NCBI RefSeq assembly: GCF_013409575.1
Contig: NZ_JACCCY010000002.1
Location: forward strand, 186,001 to 250,000
Length of the DNA: 64,000 nucleotides
Source of the DNA: Macellibacteroides fermentans
Lineage (GTDB): Bacteria; Bacteroidota; Bacteroidia; Bacteroidales; Tannerellaceae
Reading direction: 5' to 3'
Positions within the stretch are counted from its first letter, which is position 1. The number at the start of each line of letters is the position of its first letter. The position numbers were made by a program, and so were the translations under genes. Of the stretch, positions 9,913-19,254 are shown piece after piece. The notes under the pieces were generated by a model, which saw nothing but the letters and a program-made list of their open reading frames with translations, did not search any database and had not been told where the DNA came from.

Positions 9913-12900
9913 ATGAAAAAGTTGACTTTTCTATTTTTATGCCTGGTAATAGGCATCGGATTGGCAACCGCTCAGACGCGGCAAATAACAGGTACTGTTA
10001 TTTCTGCTGAAGACGATCAGCCAGTCATTGGAGCGTCTGTCGTTGTTAAAGGAACTACCACTGGTACAGTAACTGATTTTGAAGGTAGATTTAGTCTAAA
10101 TGTACCTTCTTCAGCCAAAACCCTAGTTTTTTCTTATATTGGGATGGCAAGTCAAGAGGTTGCAATAACTTCTAATATGAGAGTGTTGTTGAAATCAGAT
10201 ACTCAGAACTTGGATGAAGTTGTTGTAACGGCATACGGTGGGGTTATGAAAAAATCCACTTTGTCTGGAGCAGTTTCTCAAATTAAAGGAGAAAAACTTA
10301 CAAACTTGCCTGTACAAAGTTTTGATCAGGCTATGGCAGGAAAGATGGCCGGTGTGCAAGTAACACAGTCTTCAGGGTTATTAGCTGACGGAGTAAGTGT
10401 GCGAATTAGAGGAACAAATTCAATTTCTTTATCATCTCAACCATTAGTTGTTATTGATGGTGTTCCAGTTACTGAAACAAGTAACCTAAACGTTTTTAAT
10501 AGTGGTAATGGTACGCGTTTTAATCCTATGGCCACAATTAACCCTAACGACATTGAATCAATGGAAGTTCTAAAGGATGCTGCTGCTGCTGCATTATTTG
10601 GGTCAAGAGCTGCAAATGGAGTATTGTTAATTACAACTAAGAGAGGTAAAGAAGGAAAGGCGACAGTCTCTTATAACGGATATGTTGGTGTTTCTGAAGC
10701 GACAAGATTACCTAAACTTTTAGGGGGGCAAGATTTTATTGATATTAGTAATGAGAAAGCATCCAATAGATGGGGGGAAGGAACAGTTATTGCTGCTTGG
10801 GATGATAATAAAACTGAAACCAACTGGTTGGATAAAGTATTTAGAACGGGTTTTACTCATAACCATTCTATTTCCGTCTCTGGTGGAACAGAAAAAATTA
10901 CGGCCTACGCTTCTGCTGATTGGGCAGATCAAAAAGGTATTACTATTGGTAATGATATGCAAAGAGGTTCTGTTCGCTTAAATACAGACGTACAGGCTAA
11001 TTCTTGGTTGAAAGTTGGAATTTCTGCAAATTATTCACATACAAAAAATAACGGAGTATTGTCTGATGGATATCTTGCTGGTGCAACAGTTGCTGGATAT
11101 AATGCTTTGCCAACTAGTGCTGAATATGTAGATGGAAAATATAATCTGGTTAATGGCCTGTTAGGCCCAGGAAATAATAAATATTCATATAAGGGGGTTA
11201 ATACCTATTTGAATTCTTATTATCATCCTACAGCAACCATCGAATTACAAAGAAATAGAAATACTTCTGAAAGATTGTTAGGTAACATTTATGCCGAAGT
11301 TACTCCAATTAAAGGCTTGAAGTTAACTAGTAAATTCAATATTGACCATCTTAACAACTTTGAAGATCAATATAGTCATCCTGCAATTAATGGTTTAGGA
11401 AAATCTTACGGAGGTTTGGTTCAGGATAATATAGCATTTATTAAACAATGGAACTGGCAAAATTTTGCTAATTATAATTTTGTTGTTAACAATGACCATA
11501 CATTTAATGTAATGGTTGGTATGGAATATCAATATAGAAAGTATCAGGACATATATGCTGGAGCAGGATCATTTGTATTTGATACATATCAGAACATTCT
11601 AGACGGTTTATATACTGAGAATTTTTCAGGTGGTACAATGAATTCTAGAGGTTTTAGTAGCTATTTTGGTCGTTTAAATTATAATTGGAAAAATAGATAT
11701 ATTGTAGAGGCTTCTATGCGTGCTGATGCATATTCTGGCTTTAGTAAATCTGGAAGAGTAGGATATTTCCCAGGTGCATCTGCTGCTTGGAGAATGAAGG
11801 AAGAAGATTTCATGAAGGATATCGAGATTATGAATGATCTCAAAGTAAGAGCAAGTTGGGGTATCGTTGGAAATAGTAATGTGGATCCATATGCAAGCCG
11901 TACTTTATTTGCTGGAGGTCAATACGCCGATATTAATGGCGTTAGCATGAGCCAGGTTGGTAACGATAAGCTTAAATGGGAACAAGTTGAAAAAATCGAT
12001 TTAGGTTTCGATGTTAGCTTCTTCGATAGTAGACTTACTGCTTCTTTTGACTATTGGAGAACAAATGTAAAAGACATGATCCTAGATGCTCCGGTTATAC
12101 ATATTGCTGGTATTCCAGACTCAAAGATCACAACAAATATTGGAGCGATGAATAATAGAGGTATTGAGCTTCAATTAAATTCTGTAAATGTAACAACTTC
12201 TGATTTTACTTGGTCTTCATCTTTAAACCTTACTACAGTTAAGAATAAAGTAACTAAACTAGCTGGTTCTGATATTCTTGGTACTGCGAGCGTTATAGTT
12301 GGTGAGTCTTTAGGAGTATGGAGAGTATATCGCTATGCTGGAGTAGATCCTGAAACTGGTCGTGCAGGATATTATGATGCAAATAATAAAGTAAAGTATT
12401 ATGATCCTAATTATTCAGTACCAACTGCTCAAAAATGGAAATATGCAGATGGGTCATTAGCATCACCTCTTGGAACAAGTGATCTATCTGTTGAAAGTGG
12501 CAAAACAGGAACACCTAAATGGTATGGTAATTTAGATAATACTGTTAAATATAAGGATTTTGACTTTACACTAGGATTGCAATTTGCAGGGGGACATTAT
12601 TTGCTTAATCAGACGAGTAATGGATTAATGACTACATTGTTGAATAATAATATTGAACGAATTAAAGATCGTTGGACAACTGTGGGTCAGGTTACTGATA
12701 TTCCAAAGCTTTATCATGGAGATAGAGTTTCTTTACCCGCTAACTCTACACTATGGTTAGAAAAAGCTGATTTTTTACGTGTACGTGATATTACTATTGG
12801 TTATAATCTACCAAAGTCACTGATAACTAAAGCCGGCATATCTATGTTGAGAGTTTATGTAAGAGGCTCTAATTTAGCGGTGTTAACTGGTTATACAGGA

Positions 12901-13011
12901 ACTGACCCTGAGATTAGTACCAATAGAAACTCAAATTACTCAGTTGGATTTGATAATCGTTCTGTTCCTTATCCAAGAACCTTTACATTTGGTTTAAATA
13001 TTACGCTATAA
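9913..13011 (+). CDS. SusC/RagA-family TonB-dependent outer-membrane receptor
   Basis: Outer-membrane uptake barrel of about 1032 residues. It has a signal peptide ending ATAQ, a carboxypeptidase-regulatory-like domain, the junction DEVVVTAYG, a plug (PLVVIDGVPV, ALFGSRAANGVLLITTKRG) and a barrel ending FGLNITL. Two in-frame ATGs (9907 and 9913) are six bases apart; 9913 aligns with the start of the second susC. The first 330 bases track the neighbouring susC genes, then the gene shifts to AGA for arginine and to more AT-rich codons, suggesting a separate origin for plug and barrel. It is paired with the SusD gene 17 bases downstream. Confidence 0.95.
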   Translation: MKKLTFLFLCLVIGIGLATAQTRQITGTVISAEDDQPVIGASVVVKGTTTGTVTDFEGRFSLNVPSSAKTLVFSYIGMASQEVAITSNMRVLLKSDTQNLDEVVVTAYGGVMKKSTLSGAVSQIKGEKLTNLPVQSFDQAMAGKMAGVQVTQSSGLLADGVSVRIRGTNSISLSSQPLVVIDGVPVTETSNLNVFNSGNGTRFNPMATINPNDIESMEVLKDAAAAALFGSRAANGVLLITTKRGKEGKATVSYNGYVGVSEATRLPKLLGGQDFIDISNEKASNRWGEGTVIAAWDDNKTETNWLDKVFRTGFTHNHSISVSGGTEKITAYASADWADQKGITIGNDMQRGSVRLNTDVQANSWLKVGISANYSHTKNNGVLSDGYLAGATVAGYNALPTSAEYVDGKYNLVNGLLGPGNNKYSYKGVNTYLNSYYHPTATIELQRNRNTSERLLGNIYAEVTPIKGLKLTSKFNIDHLNNFEDQYSHPAINGLGKSYGGLVQDNIAFIKQWNWQNFANYNFVVNNDHTFNVMVGMEYQYRKYQDIYAGAGSFVFDTYQNILDGLYTENFSGGTMNSRGFSSYFGRLNYNWKNRYIVEASMRADAYSGFSKSGRVGYFPGASAAWRMKEEDFMKDIEIMNDLKVRASWGIVGNSNVDPYASRTLFAGGQYADINGVSMSQVGNDKLKWEQVEKIDLGFDVSFFDSRLTASFDYWRTNVKDMILDAPVIHIAGIPDSKITTNIGAMNNRGIELQLNSVNVTTSDFTWSSSLNLTTVKNKVTKLAGSDILGTASVIVGESLGVWRVYRYAGVDPETGRAGYYDANNKVKYYDPNYSVPTAQKWKYADGSLASPLGTSDLSVESGKTGTPKWYGNLDNTVKYKDFDFTLGLQFAGGHYLLNQTSNGLMTTLLNNNIERIKDRWTTVGQVTDIPKLYHGDRVSLPANSTLWLEKADFLRVRDITIGYNLPKSLITKAGISMLRVYVRGSNLAVLTGYTGTDPEISTNRNSNYSVGFDNRSVPYPRTFTFGLNITL

Positions 13012-13028
13012 TATTAAAATTTATAATT

Positions 13029-14456
13029 ATGAGATTAATACATAAATACATAGGATTAGTATGTGCGTCTATTTTATTTTTCACATCGTGTGAGAGTGAC
13101 GTGCTTGATAATAACCCATACTATATGGGCGATTCTGCCGATCAGATTTTCTCTGATCCAGTTAAAATCGCGGCAGCATCTGTAGGTTTATACGATGCAC
13201 TTCAAAATTCTGAATTTTTAGGTGGACGTGCGCAAATTTATGTTGATGCTAGAGGCATTGATCTGAATCCTCCAACTTTCTTTGGAAACTTGTCAACCTT
13301 TCAGCCAACTTCTAGCGATGCTACTATAGAGGATGCTTGGCAAGGTGCATACCGTACGATTTACGAATGTAATTTATTTTTAAAGGGAATAGAAGGTGCA
13401 AAAGCTGCTTCTGTTATAACTGAAAGTGAATATAAAACTTATTCTGCTGAAGCGAAGTTTATTCGTGGTGTTGTTTACTTCTATACCCTAAATTTTTGGG
13501 GACAGATGTATGCTAAAGAATCTGAAAATTTAGGAGTTCCTCTTGTTTTGCAGGCATTCGATGGTGGATCAGCGTTTACCGAAGCTATTAAAATCACACG
13601 TTCAACAATTGATGATTGTTATAAACAAATAATTAGTGATTTTGAATATGCTGAGCAAAATCTTTCTGACACAAGGGATGATGTTTACGAAGGAAGAGCA
13701 ACAGCAACTTCTAGTGCTGCTCAAGCTATGCTATGTCGTACATATCTTTATATGAAAGATAATGCAAAGGCGATTGCTTATGCTAATAAATTGGACGGAA
13801 AGTATTCTCTGGAATCAACTACAATTACAAATTTAACAAATCCAGCTGCATCATCTGAAGTTATCTTCTTTATTGCAATGAATATATCGGATAACCCTAA
13901 TACAAACAATGCATTAGGACAGCATTATGGAAAAGATGCACGTGCTGATATCACAGTTAATTCGGATTATTTAAATTTATTTTCAAATACTGATAAGAGA
14001 AAAACGGATGTTGTAGTTCAAAAGGGCGGCAACTGGTATTGCAATAAATATCAAAATGGAACTAAAGACTGGGCTCCAATTATTCGATATGCTGAAATTT
14101 TATTGAATAAGGCTGAAGCTCTTGTAAAAAGTTCAAATACTGTTGATGCTGGTGCTGTATCTCTTTTAAATCAGGTTCATGGTCGATCAGATTCTGGTGT
14201 AACTTACTCAACTTCAGATTTTGCGAATGCTCAAGCTTTATTAGATGAAATATTAAAAGAACGAAGAAGAGAGTTAGCCTTTGAAGGTCATGGAAGTTTC
14301 GACTTATTTAGAAATGGAAAGGGAATTCCTGCGGGACGTGGTAGTGCTAGTACTCCAGCATTAGAATATCCTAATAATTATTTTGCGCTTCCAATACCTA
14401 ATTCTGATATTGAAAAAGCCGGAGCAAATGTTCTAAAACAAAATAAGGGATATTAA
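13029..14456 (+). CDS. SusD/RagB-family surface lipoprotein
   Basis: 475-residue lipoprotein partner of the third SusC. The signal peptide carries lipobox FTSC; the mature part begins ESDVLDNNPYYMGDSADQIF. TPR-like helices (YSAEAKFIRGVVYFYTLNFWG, IRYAEILLNKAEALVKS) and the SusD signature LKERRRELAFEGHGSFDLFR are present. The gene shares the AT-rich, AGA-rich coding style of its susC, so the two probably moved together. The product should capture an unidentified glycan or peptide at the surface. Confidence 0.93.
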   Translation: MRLIHKYIGLVCASILFFTSCESDVLDNNPYYMGDSADQIFSDPVKIAAASVGLYDALQNSEFLGGRAQIYVDARGIDLNPPTFFGNLSTFQPTSSDATIEDAWQGAYRTIYECNLFLKGIEGAKAASVITESEYKTYSAEAKFIRGVVYFYTLNFWGQMYAKESENLGVPLVLQAFDGGSAFTEAIKITRSTIDDCYKQIISDFEYAEQNLSDTRDDVYEGRATATSSAAQAMLCRTYLYMKDNAKAIAYANKLDGKYSLESTTITNLTNPAASSEVIFFIAMNISDNPNTNNALGQHYGKDARADITVNSDYLNLFSNTDKRKTDVVVQKGGNWYCNKYQNGTKDWAPIIRYAEILLNKAEALVKSSNTVDAGAVSLLNQVHGRSDSGVTYSTSDFANAQALLDEILKERRRELAFEGHGSFDLFRNGKGIPAGRGSASTPALEYPNNYFALPIPNSDIEKAGANVLKQNKGY

Positions 14457-14506
14457 TTGATGTTATTTTGATCTCATTAAATAAGTGAGATTTTACTCTA
14501 AATTTT

Positions 14507-14551
14507 ATTTGCCCAGAAACTATTTATTAATATTTTCTGGGCAAATTTTTT
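14507..14551 (+). terminator. Rho-independent terminator after third susCD pair
   Basis: TTTGCCCAGAAA and TTTCTGGGCAAA arms enclose an AT-rich loop, followed by a T run. It lies 50 bases after the susD stop. Confidence 0.85.
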
Positions 14552-14890
14552 ATATAACTTACAACAATGATTGTCCTCAGTATTTGATAACTTATATTTT
14601 CTAATTTTATGAGAGAATGACTATAAGGGTTAATTCAGATAAAATATAGTTGTGTTTGCTTTTGCAGTTATAGTGAATTTAATATAGATAAAAAATTAAG
14701 ACGCCTTCACGATAAATATCCATTAAGACATCTGAAAACAACTTAAACAAGATATCTAGAATTCCATGTTACAAACCGAACAAGGTATATTTATACTGTC
14801 GGATTGGATTTATATATGATAATACTTTGCAATCGAAACAAACGAATTTACTAACGTAATTGAGCCCAAAATTTGGACTCACCTCTTTTT
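14552..14890. other. Intergenic region with no gene seen
   Basis: About 340 AT-rich bases between the third susCD terminator and the 3' end of gldB on the opposite strand. No open frame with protein-like composition was found. A short palindrome, GAGCCCAAA with ATTTGGACTC, sits at 14862-14880 just before gldB's stop codon. Confidence 0.5.
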
Positions 14891-15886
14891 TTATGGTTTA
14901 TATTCAGACACCCGAAGGATTTCGTTTGGGTCTGTAACTTGCATAAGTTGTTGTGGGGTTGCGTTGCTTTTGTTTTGGTATGCTTTTACAATTTGCCATC
15001 CTAGCCAGGTTCCAGTGTTGGCAGGAGCTCCTATTACCGGGAAGTTGTTGTGTGCGTCTTCAAAGTAGCGTGCTGTTGTAATACGGTCGGCCGCGTTTAA
15101 TTGTTTGTGTTCTATTATGTATTTCCATAGTACGCCCTCATTCTTTTGCCACCAGTCGGCATCCTGTTGCGTATAGCCCATCAATGTTTCCATCTTTATT
15201 CCCGGAAGTGCTTCCAAAACCAGTTGTTTTATTTTCCCCTCGTACACCATCCGGTCCAGCAACTGTTGTTCGTTGCCTGTAAAAGGGAATTCAGACATTA
15301 GCCATCCGACCAGATAGTCGGCCGCCACCAATTCCCTTTGCATCTTATTCCGCTGCGGCTGGTTAAAGAAAGCTTTATAAAGAGGATACTCAATACCCAT
15401 GTATTTGTCGGCCGACAAAGAAAGCAGACTATCAGCCACCAGTACATTCTGGTTTAGTCCGGATACATGCATGTAAACTGCCGGAATCTGCATATCGGGA
15501 AACTGACTGTGCAGATAGGCAAAACCGGTTGTTAAGGCTGCTTCAATATCCCCCACCGAATCATATTCCTTAATAGCATCAGCGTACAGATTCTTTAAGG
15601 TTGGTTCGCTGTAGTACTTGAATAAATTCAGGCTTACAGCAGATATAGAGCTGTCGGAAGAGTTAAATAGACTCTTGTCCAATATTTCAAGCATTTGCGG
15701 ATACTCCTTTTCCAAAGCTTGCCGTAACTTTTCATCTTTACTCTCCATACACAGGAAGAGGGCCTTGTCGAAACGATGAATCACTATTTGCGAGGAGGAG
15801 CCGGACGGCGTTTGTGCAGACGGCTGCGTATTGCATCCCATAAGCACAAGAGATAACAGAAAGGGATGGAAGAGTTTCTTTACCAT
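14891..15886 (-). CDS. gldB: GldB-family lipoprotein
   Basis: 331-residue lipoprotein. The signal peptide with lipobox LMGC supports the ATG at 15886 (MVKKLF) over the one seven codons upstream. The body resembles GldB: FDKALF near the N terminus, then YSEPTLKNLY, GWLMSEFPFTG, the W-rich LWKYIIEHKQL and C-terminal TGTWLGWQIVKAY. In gliding flavobacteria GldB is an essential gliding lipoprotein; in non-gliding Bacteroidales the homologue's role is unknown. It stands alone, divergent from msrBA. The name rests on overall pattern, so assignment is moderately sure. Confidence 0.72.
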   Translation of the reverse strand: MVKKLFHPFLLSLVLMGCNTQPSAQTPSGSSSQIVIHRFDKALFLCMESKDEKLRQALEKEYPQMLEILDKSLFNSSDSSISAVSLNLFKYYSEPTLKNLYADAIKEYDSVGDIEAALTTGFAYLHSQFPDMQIPAVYMHVSGLNQNVLVADSLLSLSADKYMGIEYPLYKAFFNQPQRNKMQRELVAADYLVGWLMSEFPFTGNEQQLLDRMVYEGKIKQLVLEALPGIKMETLMGYTQQDADWWQKNEGVLWKYIIEHKQLNAADRITTARYFEDAHNNFPVIGAPANTGTWLGWQIVKAYQNKSNATPQQLMQVTDPNEILRVSEYKP

Positions 15887-16011
15887 GATGCTGTTGTTTA
15901 ATACCAAATAAAACGGCTGGAATTCCTTTATATTGTTTCAAGCAAATGCATTGCAACAAGTCGTCCCTCCCTTTTGTTAAATAAATATCAATCTTGTAAA
16001 TATGGTAGTAT

Positions 16012-16929
16012 ATGAATACAAGTGTTTATTGGTTTATTTTATTCTTACTAGTTTCAAATTTTATAAATGGGCAGCATATGAGATCGCTTACACCGGAAGA
16101 AAAGAGAGTTATCATTGATAAGGGAACAGAGTATCCTTTTACGGGAATTTATACCAATCATAAGGAAAAAGGTACTTACCATTGTAAACAGTGCGATGCT
16201 CCGTTGTATCGTTCGGCCGATAAGTTTGATTCCGGTTGTGGATGGCCCAGTTTTGATGATGAAATTAAAGGAGCTGTAAAACGCTTTAAGGATGCCGACG
16301 GGCGGCGAACTGAAATTGTTTGTGCTGCTTGCGGCGCTCACCTGGGGCATGTATTTGAAGGAGAAGGGTTCACATCCAAGGATACACGCCATTGCGTAAA
16401 CTCTATCTCGCTGGTGTTCCGCAAAGATCAGGCAACGACTCCAGCCAAGACGGAGACTGCTATATTTGCCGGAGGTTGCTTCTGGGGAGTGGAACATCTG
16501 CTGAAACGTGTGGACGGCGTACTTACTGTAGAGTCGGGTTACATAGGTGGTAAAACGCCTAATCCTACGTACGAAGAGGTGTGTAGTCATACTACAGGCC
16601 ATGCCGAGGCAGTACGTGTAATTTTTGATCCGGCCAAGGTTACTTACGAAGTCCTTGCCAAAAGATTCTTCGAGATTCATGACCCGGAGCAGATTAACCG
16701 CCAGGGACCTGATGTGGGGGATCAGTATCGATCGGAGGTCTTTTACACCAACGAACAACAAAAGGAGGTGGCCCTTAAGTTAATTGATCTGCTTAAGGCC
16801 AAAGGTTATAAAGTGGCAACCAAGGTTACGAAAGCTACTATGTTCTGGGAGGCGGAGGCATATCACCAGGATTACTATGAAAGGAAAGGTACGCAGCCTT
16901 ACTGTCATAGTTATACAAAACGATTCTGA
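16012..16929 (+). CDS. msrBA: Secreted bifunctional peptide methionine sulfoxide reductase, MsrB-MsrA fusion
   Basis: Repairs both stereoisomers of methionine sulfoxide in proteins. The 305-residue protein starts with a hydrophobic signal segment (about 1-20). The MsrB domain follows, with zinc-binding pairs Cys58/Cys61 (CKQC) and Cys104/Cys107 (CAAC) and catalytic Cys128 (RHCVNS). The MsrA domain has catalytic Cys156 in GCFWG and the conserved GYIGG, HTTGHAEAV, EIHDPEQ and YHQDYY segments. The MsrB-first order and export signal suggest oxidative repair in the cell envelope. The gene is monocistronic, and its stop is followed by a hairpin shared with the convergent iorB. Confidence 0.95.
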   Translation: MNTSVYWFILFLLVSNFINGQHMRSLTPEEKRVIIDKGTEYPFTGIYTNHKEKGTYHCKQCDAPLYRSADKFDSGCGWPSFDDEIKGAVKRFKDADGRRTEIVCAACGAHLGHVFEGEGFTSKDTRHCVNSISLVFRKDQATTPAKTETAIFAGGCFWGVEHLLKRVDGVLTVESGYIGGKTPNPTYEEVCSHTTGHAEAVRVIFDPAKVTYEVLAKRFFEIHDPEQINRQGPDVGDQYRSEVFYTNEQQKEVALKLIDLLKAKGYKVATKVTKATMFWEAEAYHQDYYERKGTQPYCHSYTKRF

Positions 16930-16939
16930 TTTACATGAA

Positions 16940-16976
16940 AAGATCCTTCCCTGCCTTACAGTTTGGGAAGGATCTT
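16940..16976. terminator. Hairpin between convergent msrBA and iorB
   Basis: AAGATCCTTCCC and TGGGAAGGATCTT form a stem of about 12 bp. There is no long T run; its position between converging stop codons suggests bidirectional termination. Confidence 0.6.
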
Positions 16977-16994
16977 ATACGAATGTGGATATAC

Positions 16995-17576
16995 TTAAAG
17001 TAGCTTTTTAGCTACATCGTAACCAGCTTCGAGGGCTAAGATGTTCATGCCCACTACCTCGGGACCCTTTTTCCCGAAGATATCGCGGATTCCCTGTTCC
17101 AGTTTGGTGTATTCGATACCCAGGAACGGAGCAGCAGCTCCCAGCATAACAATATTAGCCGAACGTACCGAACCAATCTCTTTGGCAATATTCTCTACAT
17201 CCAGCATCACTTTGTGAGGAAGAGCATTGAGTGCTGAATATACCTCTTTGATGTCCGGGTAGTTGGGGATATTAACGAATGGGACCGAATTAGTAACCAG
17301 CCAACCATCTTTCTTCAGATAGGGCAGGTAACGCAGACTTTCCATCGGCTCCAGCGAGATGATCAGGTCGGCCGAACCAAGTGGAATCAAATCGGATGCA
17401 ATGGGTTTGTCGCTGATGCGAAGGTTGGATTGAACATCGCCACCCCGCTGACTCATCCCGTGTACTTCGGCCTGCTTCATGTAAAGGCCATCGTAAAGTG
17501 CTGCTTCACCAATAACAGCTGCAATAGAGAGGATACCTTGTCCACCTACGCCTGATAGTATGATGTCTGTTTTCAT
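16995..17576 (-). CDS. iorB: Indolepyruvate:ferredoxin oxidoreductase beta subunit
   Basis: Small gamma-type subunit of the IorAB complex, which oxidatively decarboxylates aryl-pyruvates from Trp, Phe and Tyr to aryl-acetyl-CoA and reduces ferredoxin; it can also run reductively. The 193 residues begin TDIILSGVGGQGIL, the family signature, with QAEVHGMSQRGGDVQSNLR nearby. The ATG at 17576 overlaps the iorA stop in an ATGA junction, which fixes this start against a longer frame reaching 17618. It is translationally coupled to iorA. Confidence 0.94.
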   Translation of the reverse strand: MKTDIILSGVGGQGILSIAAVIGEAALYDGLYMKQAEVHGMSQRGGDVQSNLRISDKPIASDLIPLGSADLIISLEPMESLRYLPYLKKDGWLVTNSVPFVNIPNYPDIKEVYSALNALPHKVMLDVENIAKEIGSVRSANIVMLGAAAPFLGIEYTKLEQGIRDIFGKKGPEVVGMNILALEAGYDVAKKLL

Positions 17577-19171
17577 TTCTTGCTTGCTTTTTTCTTTCTG
17601 GCTAAAGTCTGGATACACTCACGGCGTGAGATAATGACGGATAGCCCTTTGTATTCGATTTCTTCGCGGATCAACTGTTTCATCTCTTCGTAATTCTTCT
17701 TCAGAGGAATCAGGCTTCGCAAGTGCGCCGGCTCTACTCCGATACCCAGACAGATAGATTCGAGTCTGCCTGTACCGGCCGAATCCTGTCCACCGGTCAT
17801 ACCCGTGGTTTCGTTGTCCGATATGATAAGCAGCATATTGGTATTTTCATTCACGCAATCAAGCAAGCCGGTCATTCCCGAATGGGTAAACGTTGAGTCG
17901 CCAATTACCGAAACTGCCGGGAAACATCCCGCATCGGCAGCTCCTTTTCCCATTGTGATGGAAGCACCCATATCCACACAGGTATCAATTGCCCGGAAAG
18001 GAGCGAGGGCCCCCAGGGTATAACAGCCAATGTCTCCAAAAACCTTAGGTTCTTTGTATTCATTCAACACTTCGTTCATTGCATCATACAAATCCCTGTG
18101 TCCGCAACCCTGGCATAAAGCAGGCGGACGCATCTCCACTACGGGAGGAATCGTATAATAGGTTGCCACCTCTTTGCCCAGGGCACGTCCCACCAAATCG
18201 GGCGTTAATTCGCCGTCGCGGGGCAAGGTTCCGTCCAGGCGACCGTGAACGATCAGCCCTTTCCCAAGAAAACCCTTCAGCTGTTCTTCAACAACGGGAT
18301 ATCCTTCCTCAATTACTAACAGTTCGTCGCACGCTTCGGCCAACTTGATCAACTGCTTTTTAGGAAGAGGGTACTGACATATCTTAAGTACCGGATTCTC
18401 GAATCCGTTAGGGAAGTTTTCAGACAGGTAATTAAAGGCGATGCCGGTTGTAATGATACCCAGCTTCTTGTTGGGAGAATCGAAGTAGGTGTTGTAAGCA
18501 GACTCTTCGGATGCGGTGGTAAATCCTTCCTGCGCAGCCAACAGTGTCTTGTATCTTTTGCGGGCCAGGGCGGGGAGCAGGATAAATCGCTGGCGACCGT
18601 CGGCCGGGTATGAAAGTCCGTTTTGTTCTTTAGCCGGACGGGTTACTACGCCCGAGCGTGAGTGTGCCATACGTGTGGTGATGCGAAGTAAAATGGGATA
18701 ACCCAGTTTCTCGGAAAGTTCGAACCCATCGTACACCATATCGTATGCCTCCTGCTGGTTGCTCGGTTCAAGCATTGGTATCATGGCAAAGTTGCCATAT
18801 ACGCGGTTGTCTTGTTCGTTTTGTGATGAGTGCATAGATGGATCGTCGGCAGTGATGATAATCATACCACCGTGAATACCCGTCATCGATGCATTCATAA
18901 AACAGTCGGCTGCTACGTTCAGTCCTACGTGTTTCATGCAACAAAGAGCTCTCTTGCCTGCATAGCACATACCCAAAGCCGTTTCAAGGGCTGTTTTTTC
19001 ATTTGAGCTCCAGTTGCTGTGGATACCCAACTGCTTTGCAGTAGCGGAATTTTGAATATATTCCGTAATTTCGGTAGAGGGGGTTCCAGGGTAAGCATAC
19101 ACTCCAGACATCCCGGCGTCGATAGCTGCCTGGGCGATTGCTTCGTCCCCTAAAAAAAGATGTTTCTCCAT
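17573..19171 (-). CDS. iorA: Indolepyruvate:ferredoxin oxidoreductase alpha subunit, lacking the C-terminal ferredoxin domain
   Basis: Large thiamine-diphosphate subunit of IorAB. The 532 residues contain the pyrimidine-binding N-terminal half (YAYPGTPSTEITEY, SNEKTALETALG), the CQGCGH motif at 353-358 and the ThDP/Mg binding block GDSTFTHSG (424-432) to SDNETTGMTGGQ (451-462). The protein stops at RRECIQTLARKKKASKK, just where archaeal IorA continues into a domain with two [4Fe-4S] clusters; none of those CxxC motifs is present. A -7-like TATCTTTG lies upstream at 19224-19217 on this strand. Confidence 0.94.
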   Translation of the reverse strand: MEKHLFLGDEAIAQAAIDAGMSGVYAYPGTPSTEITEYIQNSATAKQLGIHSNWSSNEKTALETALGMCYAGKRALCCMKHVGLNVAADCFMNASMTGIHGGMIIITADDPSMHSSQNEQDNRVYGNFAMIPMLEPSNQQEAYDMVYDGFELSEKLGYPILLRITTRMAHSRSGVVTRPAKEQNGLSYPADGRQRFILLPALARKRYKTLLAAQEGFTTASEESAYNTYFDSPNKKLGIITTGIAFNYLSENFPNGFENPVLKICQYPLPKKQLIKLAEACDELLVIEEGYPVVEEQLKGFLGKGLIVHGRLDGTLPRDGELTPDLVGRALGKEVATYYTIPPVVEMRPPALCQGCGHRDLYDAMNEVLNEYKEPKVFGDIGCYTLGALAPFRAIDTCVDMGASITMGKGAADAGCFPAVSVIGDSTFTHSGMTGLLDCVNENTNMLLIISDNETTGMTGGQDSAGTGRLESICLGIGVEPAHLRSLIPLKKNYEEMKQLIREEIEYKGLSVIISRRECIQTLARKKKASKK

Positions 19172-19254
19172 ATCGTATATCTTAATACTTTAGTTGTCTT
19201 TGTTGAAATGTGACGACAAAGATACTTTATTTACAATAAATTGAAAGGAAAAAC

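Noticed and set aside
14862-14890. Palindrome GAGCCCAAA/ATTTGGACTC followed by a T run, as a plus-strand terminator
   Set aside because: It has almost no loop, and no plus-strand gene reads toward it after the stronger terminator at 14507-14551.
16054-16761. 235-residue minus-strand frame across msrBA
   Set aside because: It lies wholly antisense to a gene with intact MsrB and MsrA catalytic motifs and has no recognisable domain.
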